Assembly: GCF_020509005.1 (NCBI RefSeq)
Contig: NC_063017.1
Span: forward strand, 2,666,001-2,730,000
Reading direction: 5' to 3'
Origin: Fulvia fulva
Taxonomy: Eukaryota > Ascomycota > Dothideomycetes > Mycosphaerellales > Mycosphaerellaceae
DNA: 64,000 nucleotides
The notes under the pieces were generated by a model. The model had not been told where the DNA came from, ran no database searches, and saw only the letters and a list, made by a program, of their open reading frames with translations. Shown here piece by piece: positions 1 through 10,771 of the stretch (positions are counted from its first letter, which is position 1; each line of letters opens with the position of its first letter). Both the position numbers and the translations under genes were made by a program.

Positions 1-1
1 C

Positions 2-1568
2 ATGTGGCGCAGGCTTTACCTGGCGCTTGTGCTTGTTAGGCTGTACTTCGCGCTAAGTCCTAGCTACATACACCCTGACGAACACTTCCAAGGGCCGGAA
101 GTCATTGCTGGTATGTTAGCTCCGTCTCCAACGATGTGTTGAAGCGTGCAATTGATGATGTGTGATAGGCGAAGTGTTTGGATATCCCATCTACAAGACT
201 TGGGAATTCACATCATCCTATCCCATCCGAAGCATCTTTCCATTCTGGCTCGTGTACGGCTGGCCTTTGACTGTTCTGAAATGGATCTACGAAGGATTTG
301 ACTATGGCTCTGTGCCACCTGCAACGGCCTTCTATACTCTCCGCATACTGATGTTCCTGCTGAGCTTTGTCCTTGGTGACTGGGCCATCCATGAACTAGT
401 GCATTCGGTCAAGGAACGCCGATGGGCGATTATGCTGGTTGCATCGTCCTATGTGACTTGGGCGTACCAGACGCATACATTCTCCAACAGCATTGAGACT
501 CTGGTAGTGCTATGGTCACTGGTCCTGATCGGGAGGCTCCGAGACAACACCCTCGATACGCAGTCGATGGCATGCGCAGTGTTGGCATTTTTGGCTGTTC
601 TTGGTGTCTTCAATCGCATCACATTTCCTGCCTTCCTGCTGCTTCCCTTGCTGCAGCTTCTGCCAGGACTATACAAGAAGCCACTACGTGTGCTAGTCAT
701 GCTGATTGCAGGCCTTCTGACGCTTACAATTGCCGTGACCATGGACACCGAATTCTACCAAGGCTACCGTCCACACCTCAGAGACATACACCGGACTGCA
801 GTCATCACTCCGTGGAACAACTTCGCTTACAACACGGATAAGGCCAACCTAGCACAACATGGCCTTCATCCTTTCTGGCAGCACTTCGTAGCCAACCTCC
901 CTCAACTCATTGGACCAGCTTTCCCTCTGGTATTCTTCTCCTCTTACCGCAACATCCTGTTCTGGTCGGCAATCATCGGGACCGCAGCCCTATCTTGCTT
1001 TCCGCACCAAGAAGCACGATTCCTGCTCCCAGCCGTACCCCTCCTACTCTCCAGTATCAAGGTTCCAAAGCAGGCTCTTCGCGTCTGGGCAGGAGTCTGG
1101 ATCTTCTTCAACGTCCTTGCAGGCATTCTATTTGGCATCTACCACCAAGGCGGAGCCGTGCCGGCGCAGGTCTGGGTCGCGCAGCAAGAAAGTGTCGCCC
1201 AAGTCTTCTGGTGGAAGACCTACAGCCCGCCAAGGTGGCTGCTCGATGGCAGGAATGACGACGTAACGACCACAGACTTGATGGGCATGCCAGGGGCAGA
1301 AATGATGGGACAGGTGAAACAGAATGCCCAATGCGCTTCCTCAAGTACCACGACATTGCTTGTTGCACCGTTGAGCGCGACATTCCTGGATGCATACTCA
1401 GGCCCGGCGAAGACTGACGGAGATATTGATCTTGTGCTACTCTGGAATTACACGAGGCATATTGGTCTAGACGACCTCGACTTTGGCGATGATGGAGTCT
1501 GGCCGACATTACAGCGAGTGGTTGATAGGCGAGGACTCGGAGTTTGGCAAGCGACACGGAAGTGCTAG
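2..1568 (+). CDS. SMP3: GPI mannosyltransferase 4 (SMP3/PIG-Z family, GT22)
   Basis: This gene probably encodes the ER-membrane enzyme that adds the fourth, side-branch mannose to the GPI-anchor precursor, using dolichol-phosphate-mannose. I join exon 1 (2-110) to exon 2 (169-1568) across a 58-nt intron (GTATGT donor at 111, TAG acceptor ending at 168). This gives 502 residues, normal for the family. The N-terminus carries a hydrophobic segment followed by [13 protein letters not shown], with the GT22 acidic motif H24-P-D-E27. The exon junction restores a glycine just before EVFGYP. Many hydrophobic helices follow, and a conserved [13 protein letters not shown] stretch lies near residue 316. 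The start at base 2 fits the family N-terminus, but the window edge leaves no upstream sequence to test it. It is convergent with the next gene, with 106 bp between stop codons. Confidence 0.9.
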
Positions 1569-1674
1569 TGATGTTTATTATATGATACCCTTTAAGCATT
1601 TCTTCACTTGATAAATCATTCTTCTGGATTTCATTGGGATTTCGAACGATTGAGGTACACAGTCTCTGAGCGCT

Positions 1675-2867
1675 CTACTGCCTGTGATGCTCCATAATGT
1701 CGTCCAAAAAGGCTGTACACACTGCGGATACTGCGTTGGCCTCCCAGCAGGGCTCGCCATGCGCTATTGTCTGTACAACGATCTGCGAAGGCACTATACG
1801 GGGCTGCAGTAGGTCGGCCCCTTGGGCTGTCTGCTCCAAGTACGGCACCACTTGGTGCGGTCGGCGTTCCACGAAAGTCGACTTGTCCTCGTAGACACGA
1901 GTAGGATTGAAGCGAACAGTAGTCCTCGCAAAAGCAATCCGAACCCAACACTGAGCACAGCGCAGCAGTGCGTGCTCATCCAGCTGGCTCGCACGAGCCA
2001 AGAGCTCCTGGCAAGCACGATTCCCGAAGTCCCAGATACTTTCTCCGGTGGTGGTGACAGCTGAAGTGTCGGCGCCATATTCGAGTAGCATGGTGACTGC
2101 GGAAATGTTGCCAAATCTCACAGCATGATGAAGAGGAGTCTCGCCAAGCTGGCCACGCTCGTTGATGTTCGCGCCTCGTTGGAGCAGCGTTTCGATTTGG
2201 TCGGCAACGGCAACGTGATCCTGGGTGAAATCGCAATGAGCCAGTACTCCGCAAATGCTTTCGGCATCGTGGAAATCCGGTGAAGTACACTCGTTGTCGC
2301 GCCCAGCGTCGTTGAGCTGGCCAGAAGTCCGCAGAAATGTTGTCGGCATGTCTCTGAGCCATGCTATAAAGCCGTGTGGGTAGCCCGCCTCAGCCTCAAT
2401 TCTTTCCCAGGTTTCACGTACGCCATTGCGGGACTCTGTGCTCAATCGCCGACTTTGTGGACATGCTTGCAATTGCTGCTGGCGTCGAGCCCTGCGTCCT
2501 TCGGGGTCTTGCAGCCGTGCTACTTTCGGCTTGTACCCGAAGATGTTATGCCAGTACTCTCGACAGGTGGACTTGCTGTCAATCTGTTAGAATCTCCTTG
2601 TGACCGTGCTGCAGTTGAGCCAGGGACATACCCCAGACCATCACCGTTTTCGTCCCTCAACGCATGAGGTATGTCATTGAACGTGATATCGGTGTGTATC
2701 ACAAGGATGATGAGCAAAAGAGTCGTGTATGCTGTCCAGCGATACCTTGGACGACCACCCGCTCCAGCTGGAGGCTCTTCCGGGTCATCCTCGATCATCT
2801 TCGGGGGGTAATGAAACGGGTCCTGACTATCGTATAAAGTCTCTGGGCGGGTGGTACGCCGCGGCAT
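1675..2867 (-). CDS. Single-pass membrane protein with ankyrin repeats (two exons)
   Basis: Exons are 2867-2632 and 2575-1675 on the minus strand. The intron (2631-2576, 56 nt) has a GTATGT donor, a CTAAC branch site and a CAG acceptor 8 nt further on. Only this acceptor keeps the frame open. The product is 378 residues. Residues 1-43 are acidic and proline-rich, and 44-58 are a short hydrophobic segment (TAYTTLLLIILVIH) that could be a membrane anchor. About 205-253 form ankyrin repeats: one ends in LLQRGANIN, and the next has GETPLHHAVRFGN and LLEYGAD. The C-terminal third resembles nothing I know. Ankyrin repeats bind proteins, but no partner or function can be named. The join is my inference from splice signals; domain calls are from motif recognition. 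Confidence 0.7.
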
Positions 2868-4352
2868 AGAGCCGAATGCCGCAGAGCGCCGTAATCATAG
2901 GGGACGAAAGAAACCCGTGGGAAGGTAAGCAAGTCCAAGGTTTTCAAAGTAGTGCTCGCCGGCATAGGTAAGACCTATTGTCGAGGCCAGAGGAACGACT
3001 GAGCTTGAAGATGTATGCCACGGTGTATCGGCATATTTATGATCCGTGGATGGATGCACAGGCCTTAGCGATGTAGCAACTGCCTCGTGGTATCGTTAGC
3101 ATAATGTGGCGTGTTGTCGTGTCGTGTGGCCATCGATTTGCAAACCTCCCACATGTCGGAAGTACCACAGCAGTCATAAGGGCATCCATTCACTGCCCTG
3201 GATTGTCCAGATGTTCGTGGTTCTGTGTTCAGCGCCGTTTACGATGAAAACTCGCGTTGGCTGGACATCAAGGAGCGCGAAAGCTCCCCCTGTCATGCAC
3301 GCCGAAGAGCTCTGGAGATCGCTGGTGACGCGCCAGCGCGGTATAATCATCACGCGTAAATGGTGCATTTCGTAAGTCGCGGTACATTGGCAGGGGCCAA
3401 TCCTGGGGTGATGCGCAGTGGCAGTCCAGCTACTGCGGATGCGTAATCCCGCCTCTACATTGTGGAGGCCACATGGCGGGAAGCCTGCATGGTTGTACGA
3501 CAGTAGACCTCCGTGAGTCGCTGCATGGCTGTGGCAGCGCAAGCAGTCAGCTTGTCATGTAAGCCAATCCAGGATGGCGGGCTCAGGCAACGGATGAGAT
3601 TATTGGTTGATCAAAGCCGAATGTCCATCATAATCGCCAGAGTGGAATCACAATCTCTTGCATGCTGTGGTAGCCGTTCGTGGCTTCGTGGGTTACTCAA
3701 AGGCAGGAAAAGGCACGCGATGTATGGGTGCCTGATGGCGACCACGAGTGAAGCGTCAGTCTGCTTAGATGAGCAAGCGGATTTTCCAGATCTTAGTGGT
3801 CCTGCAATGTACGGCAACCCGCATGCTTTTCAAGTCCCCTGCTGGCCACCGCGCAACGGACATTCTGCACGTTCGAGGTTAAACGTACCTCACCATCAGC
3901 ACCACGAACATGGTCCGCCACGTTCCCTGCGCAACGACAGTGGCAGCCCCCCCTAAAAGTGAAGCTCGTTATACAGCTGTCATCTGCTGCCGACGATACG
4001 GAGGTGCGTGGCCCATGATATTGCTCGCTGTGCGGCGGCCATTTCCAGTGGTCAGCGCAGCTGCCTTGCGTGATTGCGCGCTGTATCACAACTGGGTCCC
4101 AATTGTGCATAAGGAACACAAGCCGCAGGAACTCGATTGATTCGTGATGCATCTCGGGATTCCAGCCGATGTTTTGTCGGCCAGGTTATGCAACGACTTC
4201 ATTGAAATCGTGATGTGTACCCGTGAAGACACCGCAACTGCACAGACGTTTGCAAACCTCTTGCGGAAAGCTTTTTAAGCTGCCATTTCGAGCTATAAGA
4301 AGCATGATGGCAGACACTATTTAGCTGTTGTCGTCCTGCTGTACGAGAAGAA
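2868..4352. other. Intergenic, no supportable gene
   Basis: About 1.5 kb between the ankyrin gene and a weak ORF. Several overlapping short ORFs exist on both strands (longest about 147 codons, 3513-3956), but none has a recognisable domain or a consistent composition. I see no tRNA, repeat or transposon signature. Base composition matches the surrounding gene-rich DNA and shows no RIP pattern. Confidence 0.5.
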
Positions 4353-4937
4353 ATGGATCTTGTGATTCTCATGGCCAGCGGCGGACATCAAACTAATGAG
4401 AACGTGAGTGAGCTCCGTGCATTGGGTATGCAGAGAATGCTGACCCAGACCGTGCCAAAGACGATGATCATGACAGCTTCAACCACAAAGACCACCAACT
4501 GGTCGATCGGAGCAGCCATGTCGAAGCGAAGCAGCCATGCGGACGATTTTCGCCCGACTGATCCTGAGAACGTGGTTGTGTCGTGTCAAATGCAGCGCTG
4601 GCTGGCCGAGGCTTCGCAAAGGCAGCAATTCAGGGTCGAGGTACACCAGATGCGCGAGAGCACAAAGCAGCGAATGAAGAGGCTGTGCGACCAAATCGCT
4701 AGCCTGGAAAGCCTCGACATGGCGGAGCACGGGCGAGATAGCATATATCGTGCCGAGATGCTGGAGGATGGAGGAGAATTGGTCGCCTCGCAAATGGCGG
4801 ACAAGGTAGTCGACTCGAAATTGGGTAAGCGCAGGGCGCCACAGATGTCTGCCTTCGACAGCGGGCTCGATCGTGTACCCGCCAGGCGGTATGAGAAGTC
4901 ACACGTAGCTTCGCATTGCAACAATGTATCATCGTAG
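4353..4937 (+). CDS. Hypothetical protein, possible coiled coil
   Basis: A 194-codon ORF with a true ATG in a good context (aaATGg). I do not recognise it. The middle (about residues 75-130) is rich in E, R, Q, K and L and is predicted by eye to be helical or coiled coil, for example QQFRVEVHQMRESTKQRMKR. There is no signal peptide, membrane segment or catalytic motif. An ORF of this length can arise by chance in GC-rich DNA, and minus-strand ORFs of 104-112 codons overlap it, so this is a weak prediction. Transcript evidence would decide it. Confidence 0.35.
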   Translation: MDLVILMASGGHQTNENVSELRALGMQRMLTQTVPKTMIMTASTTKTTNWSIGAAMSKRSSHADDFRPTDPENVVVSCQMQRWLAEASQRQQFRVEVHQMRESTKQRMKRLCDQIASLESLDMAEHGRDSIYRAEMLEDGGELVASQMADKVVDSKLGKRRAPQMSAFDSGLDRVPARRYEKSHVASHCNNVSS

Positions 4938-6015
4938 CTTCCATTCGCAGCATCTCTTTCACGGTTGACCCGTCACTGGCTTTGACCTTCGACGCCTTGT
5001 GTGATGCAACAGGATCGCCCCAGCCGCGCACCATACATAGCCGAAGTGTGGGATCGTCAGGCTAGGCTGAGTCTCGTTGTCAGGCCGCTGTGCATGCTGT
5101 AGTGACATGGTGAGATGATCAGAGGGCAGGTTTTCTGACTGCTCGTCTCTCGGCAGGTGGGCGCGGTAATGCTGAAGAACGTATCAGCGACATACTGTGC
5201 CGAACGAAGTGATCATGAGCCATGAGATGTTCTGTCGACACGTAGGTTGTGCGAACAAGGACGGGAGTTAGTGTAACACCGTGGAAGTCCTCTGGACACG
5301 CCCCGGCCTGGCTTGGCAACAGAATCAATCAATCCTGGTCGCTTCGCTCCGACGTTCCTCACTTGTCTTTCTGCACAACACCAAGGCTGTTTGGGCCTCC
5401 CATAACACAATGGCAATCGATCCATGAGAGAGAGATGCAGTCTGCAGAAGGAGATGAGCAAGACCAGGTGCTAATTCATCATCCACTTTGCTCCCCTGTT
5501 AACGCTAGGAACTCACTTCGACTGCCATGACATTCGACCAGACCTGACGTTGGCCGGACACGATGCTTTCTTGAAGGGACGAGGTTAGTGGAGGTGGCAG
5601 TCAGATACGCAAGACTTATATGTGCAGATAAGGGTTCTCTATTCGCAACGGCCCAAGGCTACCCAACACAACTCTCTGCTGAGTCCAACACATCGACTTG
5701 GTGCGGTCGTGGCATCATGTATCAATGAGCTCTCTGTGCTTCGAGCTCTCATTGGGCGTGGCGTGGCGATTACTAGCACCTGTCTGCACCAATCATACCA
5801 AATGTCATGTCCATAAAAGCTTCATGTCAGCTCCTCAGCTCGTGAGCGGTATGCGTGCCCAAGGAATGACAGAATCCAGCCTGAATCTCAAAGCAAACTT
5901 TCACATTACGATCTAGGTGTGATCTATCTCCACCGTCCCAAGAGATCTTCCATCGTTGTGATTTGTGATACAGCATCCCAAAAGCATGGCCGTAGTATGT
6001 TACCGTCATTACCGT
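4938..6015. other. Intergenic, no gene seen
   Basis: About 1.1 kb downstream of the GT8 gene's stop codon. Only short overlapping ORFs without recognisable domains. No repeat, tRNA or transposon feature seen. Confidence 0.5.
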
Positions 6016-7275
6016 TCACCAGAATATTACGGGAGAGACGGCTACCGCGTCGAGCGCAGCGTCCACTTGTCTCTCCCCCTCTAGCATGAACTCCTTGCCA
6101 CTGACGACATCAATCACGCTGTGAACCTCCTGGCCGATAGTTGCCATGTCTGGGCGTGCATCGTCACTGACTTCGCTCTCGCGTCGGGCAACATGCTTGC
6201 TCATGACTGTGATGACTTCCATTTGACCGTCACCCTGACGATCAGCGAACTGTACAGACGGGATGAATCAGCCAAGGGTACGCAGATAACCGTGGTGTGG
6301 TCTTACCCATGATTCATACTCCCTCCACCACATTCGATGTGTGTCACCATCCAGACCCTTGAAGCCTGCTACTCCGTCTGTACCAATCCGCTTTGCCCAT
6401 GGCTTGTCGACAATGTAGTGGAGGCACACGATCTCATCTGTGCGCCATAGGTTCTCGTGCCGGTAAGCCATGGTCTTGACAGCGTTGTACTGCCAACCGA
6501 CAGACATCCAACGGCCACGAAAGAAGTGTGTCATAAAGTCTTGATCTGGAAACTTGAAGGTGCCAAGCAGATCGGTGGTGTTGAAAAACTGAAGTATGTC
6601 CTGCCATAGCTGCTTCCGAGGACGAAATAGGAACATGCCGCTATTGAACAGCTGATATGTCGGTCGGCCTGTGGTCTTGACAATCATCGGCTGCGTCAAA
6701 GCCTTGGAGTGGTATTGTGGAGTCAATGGACAGTTCTCTTGGTTGTGATCCTCTGGAGTCCATGGCATCTTGTCGGGGCTGCAGACGCAGTCGTGAACGG
6801 CAGCGATCCAGCCTTGCGGGAGCTCCTCAACATTGTCGAAGATAGCATCCATGTTCTTGTGAATTGTCATGTCGGCGTCGAGGTAGCAGAGCGCGTCATA
6901 GCCATCTTGGAACTGTTCAAAGACGCGGAGCTTCGTCCAGGTATCAGTGAAGCGTTCGACCGCGACGTTTAGCTCGTGGTGCTCTGGCGGTATGAGCAGC
7001 TCGCAGGGTTTGAGCTCGATGTCCGAGTACTTAGCTTCGAGCTCGAGGGCGTCGATAGCTGATTGTGTCAGTGAAGGGGTATACAGAACAATGAGAGGAT
7101 ACTGGGAGCCTTGCTTCCTCAGCGTGTGTGCCAACAGCACGACGCCGGCCAAGTACGTCGAGCGCGTAAGCAGTGAGATGTAGGCGAAGCGTCTCTGCTT
7201 GCCCAGGGGCTGTAGTGCCTTTGACTGTACGGTTGTAGTATCTGCAAACAAGCCGTCGTGTGGTGAATCGGTCAT
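6016..7275 (-). CDS. Glycosyltransferase family 8 (galactinol synthase/glycogenin-like)
   Basis: Exons 7275-6307 and 6249-6016 (minus) flank a 57-nt intron with GTAAGA donor, CTGAT branch and CAG acceptor. The splice is phase 0 and lengthens the product from 335 to 400 residues. GT8 signatures are all present: an RFAYISLLT start strand near 29, the metal-binding D133-A-D135 in YLDADMTI, NSGMFLF at 211-217, PDQDF at 243-247, and a histidine (286) followed by K291-P-W, the C-terminal GT8 metal/acceptor motif. The enzyme should transfer a sugar from a UDP-sugar with retention of configuration. Glycogenin and plant galactinol synthase share this layout. The acceptor cannot be told from sequence. 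No signal peptide is visible, so it is probably cytosolic. Confidence 0.85.
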
Positions 7276-8244
7276 CGTAGGCTACGTTGGGTGGACGTGG
7301 CAGATAGAGAGGGCTGATCGGGACAGATGATGGTGCTCGGCGCGAACGCTGTCGAATTTGGATGGTCTGAGTATGGTGGTCAGCTAAAGGGTCGCAGGGT
7401 CATCACCCTCGCACTGGCGCTGATGGAAGTCGATGAGGGCTACATACTGTCTCTGTGTTATGCTGTCGTCTTGTTTGTGTCGATATATGGGCAGATGTAC
7501 AGAAGGAATCGCAAGGAAGGTAGGCCAGACGCTGAGCGCTTGTCACGCGGGTATCGTTCAGGCGGAAGTGAGCATTGTGCTGGCCCCGTGATGTAAAGAG
7601 AACTCCACCAACGCCGTTCTGAGTGAAAGTAATGTGTACAAAGTTGTCGATGGCGGGAGGAGGTTCGGTCGATGTTTTGAGATGTGCCTTGGCGTGCCGC
7701 ATTCGTTCCCGTCTTGGAGCTCATATGAGGAAGCTGCGATCAGAAAGACCTCCGCAAACATGATGCCAACCAAGTCAACGGTGCAAGAGCGTACCTTGAC
7801 CGTCATGTCGTCTGATCGATAGGAGGATGACATGGAAGAGGTCGTGGTGAACTAGATGGTGTGGAGTGTGAGATCAGCCATTTGCGATTGGAGGAGCCAT
7901 TGGCGATGTGAGCTTCTGTAGAGCAAAGTCGGCAACCCATTGATTCACATACCGTTGAAGTCTGTTGCATGATTCCTGGGAAGAGCCTCCACGTGTGCTA
8001 GCCTGGAGATCATGCAACGCATCGCCTTCCGGACCATACTAACCGCGGAGCGTGGCAGCCTCGTGGTAAGGCGGCCTTCAACCTCCATAAGCTATTCAGC
8101 ATCGTGTCGCGGATGCTAACTTATGAGTCTGCGACTAGCATGTAAGACTGCCAGGGCCATGTGAAAGCCAGTATTGCTTATGGCTGGGAAAACGAGAAGC
8201 ACAGGGAGATACACACGTGCTTAGTATACTCTATAGCCTCTGCA
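7276..8244. other. Intergenic region upstream of GT8 gene and downstream of YTP1-family gene
   Basis: About 970 bp, holding the promoter of the GT8 gene and the 3' flank of the YTP1-family gene. A few ORFs of 80-100 codons are present on both strands without recognisable features. No convincing gene. Confidence 0.5.
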
Positions 8245-9717
8245 TCATGTACGCGGTAGGTGCCCATTCGTCTTGCGCGCATCTGGCTCGTCATCGTCAC
8301 TCATGAGACCTTCAAGCTCAAACTCCTCCGCATCCTGAGCCTGGCGATCTGCTGCGTTGGGTATCCTCGCATGGCCATTCATGTGAGGCCGCTCCTCATC
8401 GTCAAGCTTGATTGGCTTCTTGCCAGCTGTGTTTGATTCCGCATATGCAGAGTAGAGGTGTAGGAGCATGAGGGTAACTAGAAACGCGTCAGCAGCCTTT
8501 ACGACAGCATTAAGGGAGGTAGACTCACAGAGAAATATTATGAATGCAACGCTGTACAGAACCAGAATGTACGCCACATGTGACACACCACTCTGAGCCA
8601 GAACCTGAATCTGCTCCTCAGTCGCGCCCATGAACATGAACCCTGACGCTATGAGCAGGAATGGAGGCAGGTATTGGAAACTGTTGATCTCAGCGTCCAC
8701 GTCGCCACCTCCAGGGCCCACGAGGGTGGTTCGGTCACGTAGCACAAAGCTGATCTCGATCATACGTGTTAAGCCAGCGGCCATAAGGGTGTAACCAAAG
8801 AATTTGTGGACTTCGGTGCTCAGCATCAGTTCCTGCGGGTGTCCGCTCATTCCCCAGCCAGTCATGAAGATCACAATACCAGGAATGAGGTTTCTCTTCG
8901 GCCGTCCTTGTCTATCGCGAGAAAGCCAGATTCCAACGAGGCCAGCTGCCCACCAAATGATGCCCATACTGGTATGCTGCAAATCATTTCTTACCCAAGC
9001 CGTGCCCCACCTGTGTTCCGTGAAGGTGTTCACGCAACCCCAAAGTGCGATGACCAAGCTGTCCCAAAACTCTTGACTTCTGCCCGTCCTCGCGAGGAAG
9101 GATTGTCCGTTCAGCAGCAATAAGGTCAACGTAATCCCATATCCCACAAACGCGCTTCCCATGATGAAATGTGCCGCACACTGCCCAACATGATCTCCCT
9201 GACAAAATCCTTGAGCAGCAATTCCACCAAACAGCATCTGTACCCAAGCCGCCACTGGCAGTATCCCACCCAACACGCCGTGTGCTTTCACCAAGCCCTT
9301 CCTTATCGTACCCAAGAATCCTCTTTCGATATGCATCTTCAAATACACCCCCAAAACAGCCTGCGCCACCAGAATGAACATCAGCAAGTTCGCAAACTTG
9401 GCATGCGCATTCGGGCCAAACTGCCGTCCCTTATGCAGGTGTCCGATGAAGTATCCAACCACTGCTAACGCCGCTCCCAAAATCTGAGCGGGAACGTGCC
9501 ATCGCGAACGCACGAGGCCGAGGACCATGCCTGTGGGAAAGATGATGCCCCATGCGACGGATTGAATCAATATGTGAGTCCAGAGGGTGGTGTCGATGGG
9601 CTCTACGGAGATGACTTCGCCCTTGGGAATCTTGTCATGGCCGCCATGAGCGTAGACTGTGGTTGCAATGGCGAGGAGAGCGGCGAGGAGGAGACGTCTT
9701 GTTCGAAAGGTCGCCAT
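8245..9717 (-). CDS. YTP1: YTP1-family polytopic membrane protein
   Basis: The unspliced ORF is 490 codons. I infer a 51-nt intron (8528-8478) with GTGAGT donor, GCTGAC branch and CTAG acceptor. Removing it joins IIFLF to TLMLLHLYSAYAES, so one membrane helix becomes continuous, and gives 473 residues (exons 9717-8529 and 8477-8245). A signal peptide (about 1-23) is followed by HGGHD. About ten hydrophobic segments follow, with conserved family stretches such as GYFIGHLHKG, KFANLLMF, KAHGVLGG, FTEHRWGTAW and LQHTSMGIIWW, the last near the start of the YTP1 C-terminal domain. The tail is acidic and soluble (EEFELEGLMSDDDE). The many conserved histidines in membrane helices hint at cytochrome b561-like haem or metal binding, but the function of the family is not established. 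Confidence 0.88.
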   Translation of the reverse strand: MATFRTRRLLLAALLAIATTVYAHGGHDKIPKGEVISVEPIDTTLWTHILIQSVAWGIIFPTGMVLGLVRSRWHVPAQILGAALAVVGYFIGHLHKGRQFGPNAHAKFANLLMFILVAQAVLGVYLKMHIERGFLGTIRKGLVKAHGVLGGILPVAAWVQMLFGGIAAQGFCQGDHVGQCAAHFIMGSAFVGYGITLTLLLLNGQSFLARTGRSQEFWDSLVIALWGCVNTFTEHRWGTAWVRNDLQHTSMGIIWWAAGLVGIWLSRDRQGRPKRNLIPGIVIFMTGWGMSGHPQELMLSTEVHKFFGYTLMAAGLTRMIEISFVLRDRTTLVGPGGGDVDAEINSFQYLPPFLLIASGFMFMGATEEQIQVLAQSGVSHVAYILVLYSVAFIIFLCESTSLNAVVKAADAFLVTLMLLHLYSAYAESNTAGKKPIKLDDEERPHMNGHARIPNAADRQAQDAEEFELEGLMSDDDEPDARKTNGHLPRT

Positions 9718-10081
9718 CGCAGGAATCGATCCGGATCGATCGGATATCGTTACGAATGCTGTAAGGGCGCGAAGATATGCTTCAAGCAGAGTACATTAGT
9801 ATGAACGCCACGTATGGCCTGTATCCGGATATGGAGAATGTTCGGTGATGGTGCAGTAGGAGAGAGGATGGACGGATGGCCCCTGCCTGCGACTGAGACA
9901 GTTAATGGTAAGCGTGTCGGAAAGTTATTTCCGAGGGCAACGTGGGAAGGAGCTCTCGATCTACCAGATGCCACAAACATCGCGACTTCACTTCACGTCG
10001 ACGCGTCTGTTCATCCCAAGATAGATCACACCACGATCCAACATCGTGCAAACCAAGTGCTCGCGCTCATCAAACGGCGTA
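9718..10081. promoter_or_regulatory. Divergent promoter between YTP1-family gene and SWI5
   Basis: A 364-bp head-to-head gap with start codons facing outward, so it must carry promoters for both genes. I see no clear TATA box or other factor site that I would defend. Confidence 0.5.
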
Positions 10082-10585
10082 ATGTCTTCACAAGAACTAC
10101 CAAGCCAACAGCAGACATTGGAGGCGAGAGTGGAGCCTCCATCATCAGACATCCCACTCCCAAGCTCTCCATCTCAACGCAGGTCCGAAGAGATTAAGAA
10201 AGAAACACCGCCAAATACAGAGCCGAGTCAAGAGCTTGCCTGCTCCCAGCCTGAGAAACCTACCAACCCACGTCTGGTCGCTCTCGGTACCAAACGCACC
10301 AACCTCGAGGCAAAGCTCGCAGATTTCCAGTCACAGCGGGAAGCATTGATCAAAGAAGCCAAAATGCCATCAGGACTTGAGATGCCAGAGGATTGGACTG
10401 ACGAACAGAGATCGAAGCAAGCCATGGATGGAGCCAACGCCACTATCAAGGACCATATTGCGCTGCTGCACAGCTACAATGAGATCAAGGACATCGGTTT
10501 GGCGCTGATGGGACTTGTGGCGGAAAAGAGGCAGGCACGGGTCACGACGATAATGGAAGAGTTTGGCATGAGCGAGAAGGATTGA
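10082..10585 (+). CDS. SWI5: Swi5/Sae3 homologous-recombination mediator subunit
   Basis: A 167-residue protein starting at the first in-frame ATG (10082). Residues 1-75 are low-complexity and rich in S, P, E and Q. From about residue 77 comes the Swi5 domain: a helical stretch (ALGTKRTNLEAKLADFQSQR), an acidic insert, then the diagnostic C-terminus SYNEIKDIGLALMGLVAEKR followed by ITIMEEFG-like residues (here TTIMEEFGM). Swi5 pairs with Sfr1/Mei5 and stabilises Rad51 and Dmc1 filaments in the nucleus during mitotic and meiotic strand exchange. The variable N-terminal extension is common in filamentous fungi. No intron is needed. Confidence 0.85.
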   Translation: MSSQELPSQQQTLEARVEPPSSDIPLPSSPSQRRSEEIKKETPPNTEPSQELACSQPEKPTNPRLVALGTKRTNLEAKLADFQSQREALIKEAKMPSGLEMPEDWTDEQRSKQAMDGANATIKDHIALLHSYNEIKDIGLALMGLVAEKRQARVTTIMEEFGMSEKD

Positions 10586-10771
10586 GAGGATGTGGACTGT
10601 GGCTATCTGGACTGATGTTTGAGGAACACGGAACTCATCCTCGCTCTGATGCACTCGATGTTCGTGTGGTCGAATTCTGCTGCTCCTATCAAGGAGCCCC
10701 TGAACCAGAACATATCTTACTATCTGGCTGTTTCGCCAACGACGGTATGGACCTAAAGTTGCAGTCGTTAT

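Noticed and set aside
3513..4152. Overlapping ORFs of 76-147 codons upstream of the weak hypothetical gene
   Set aside because: Competing ORFs on both strands, no domains and no splice pattern that joins them convincingly.
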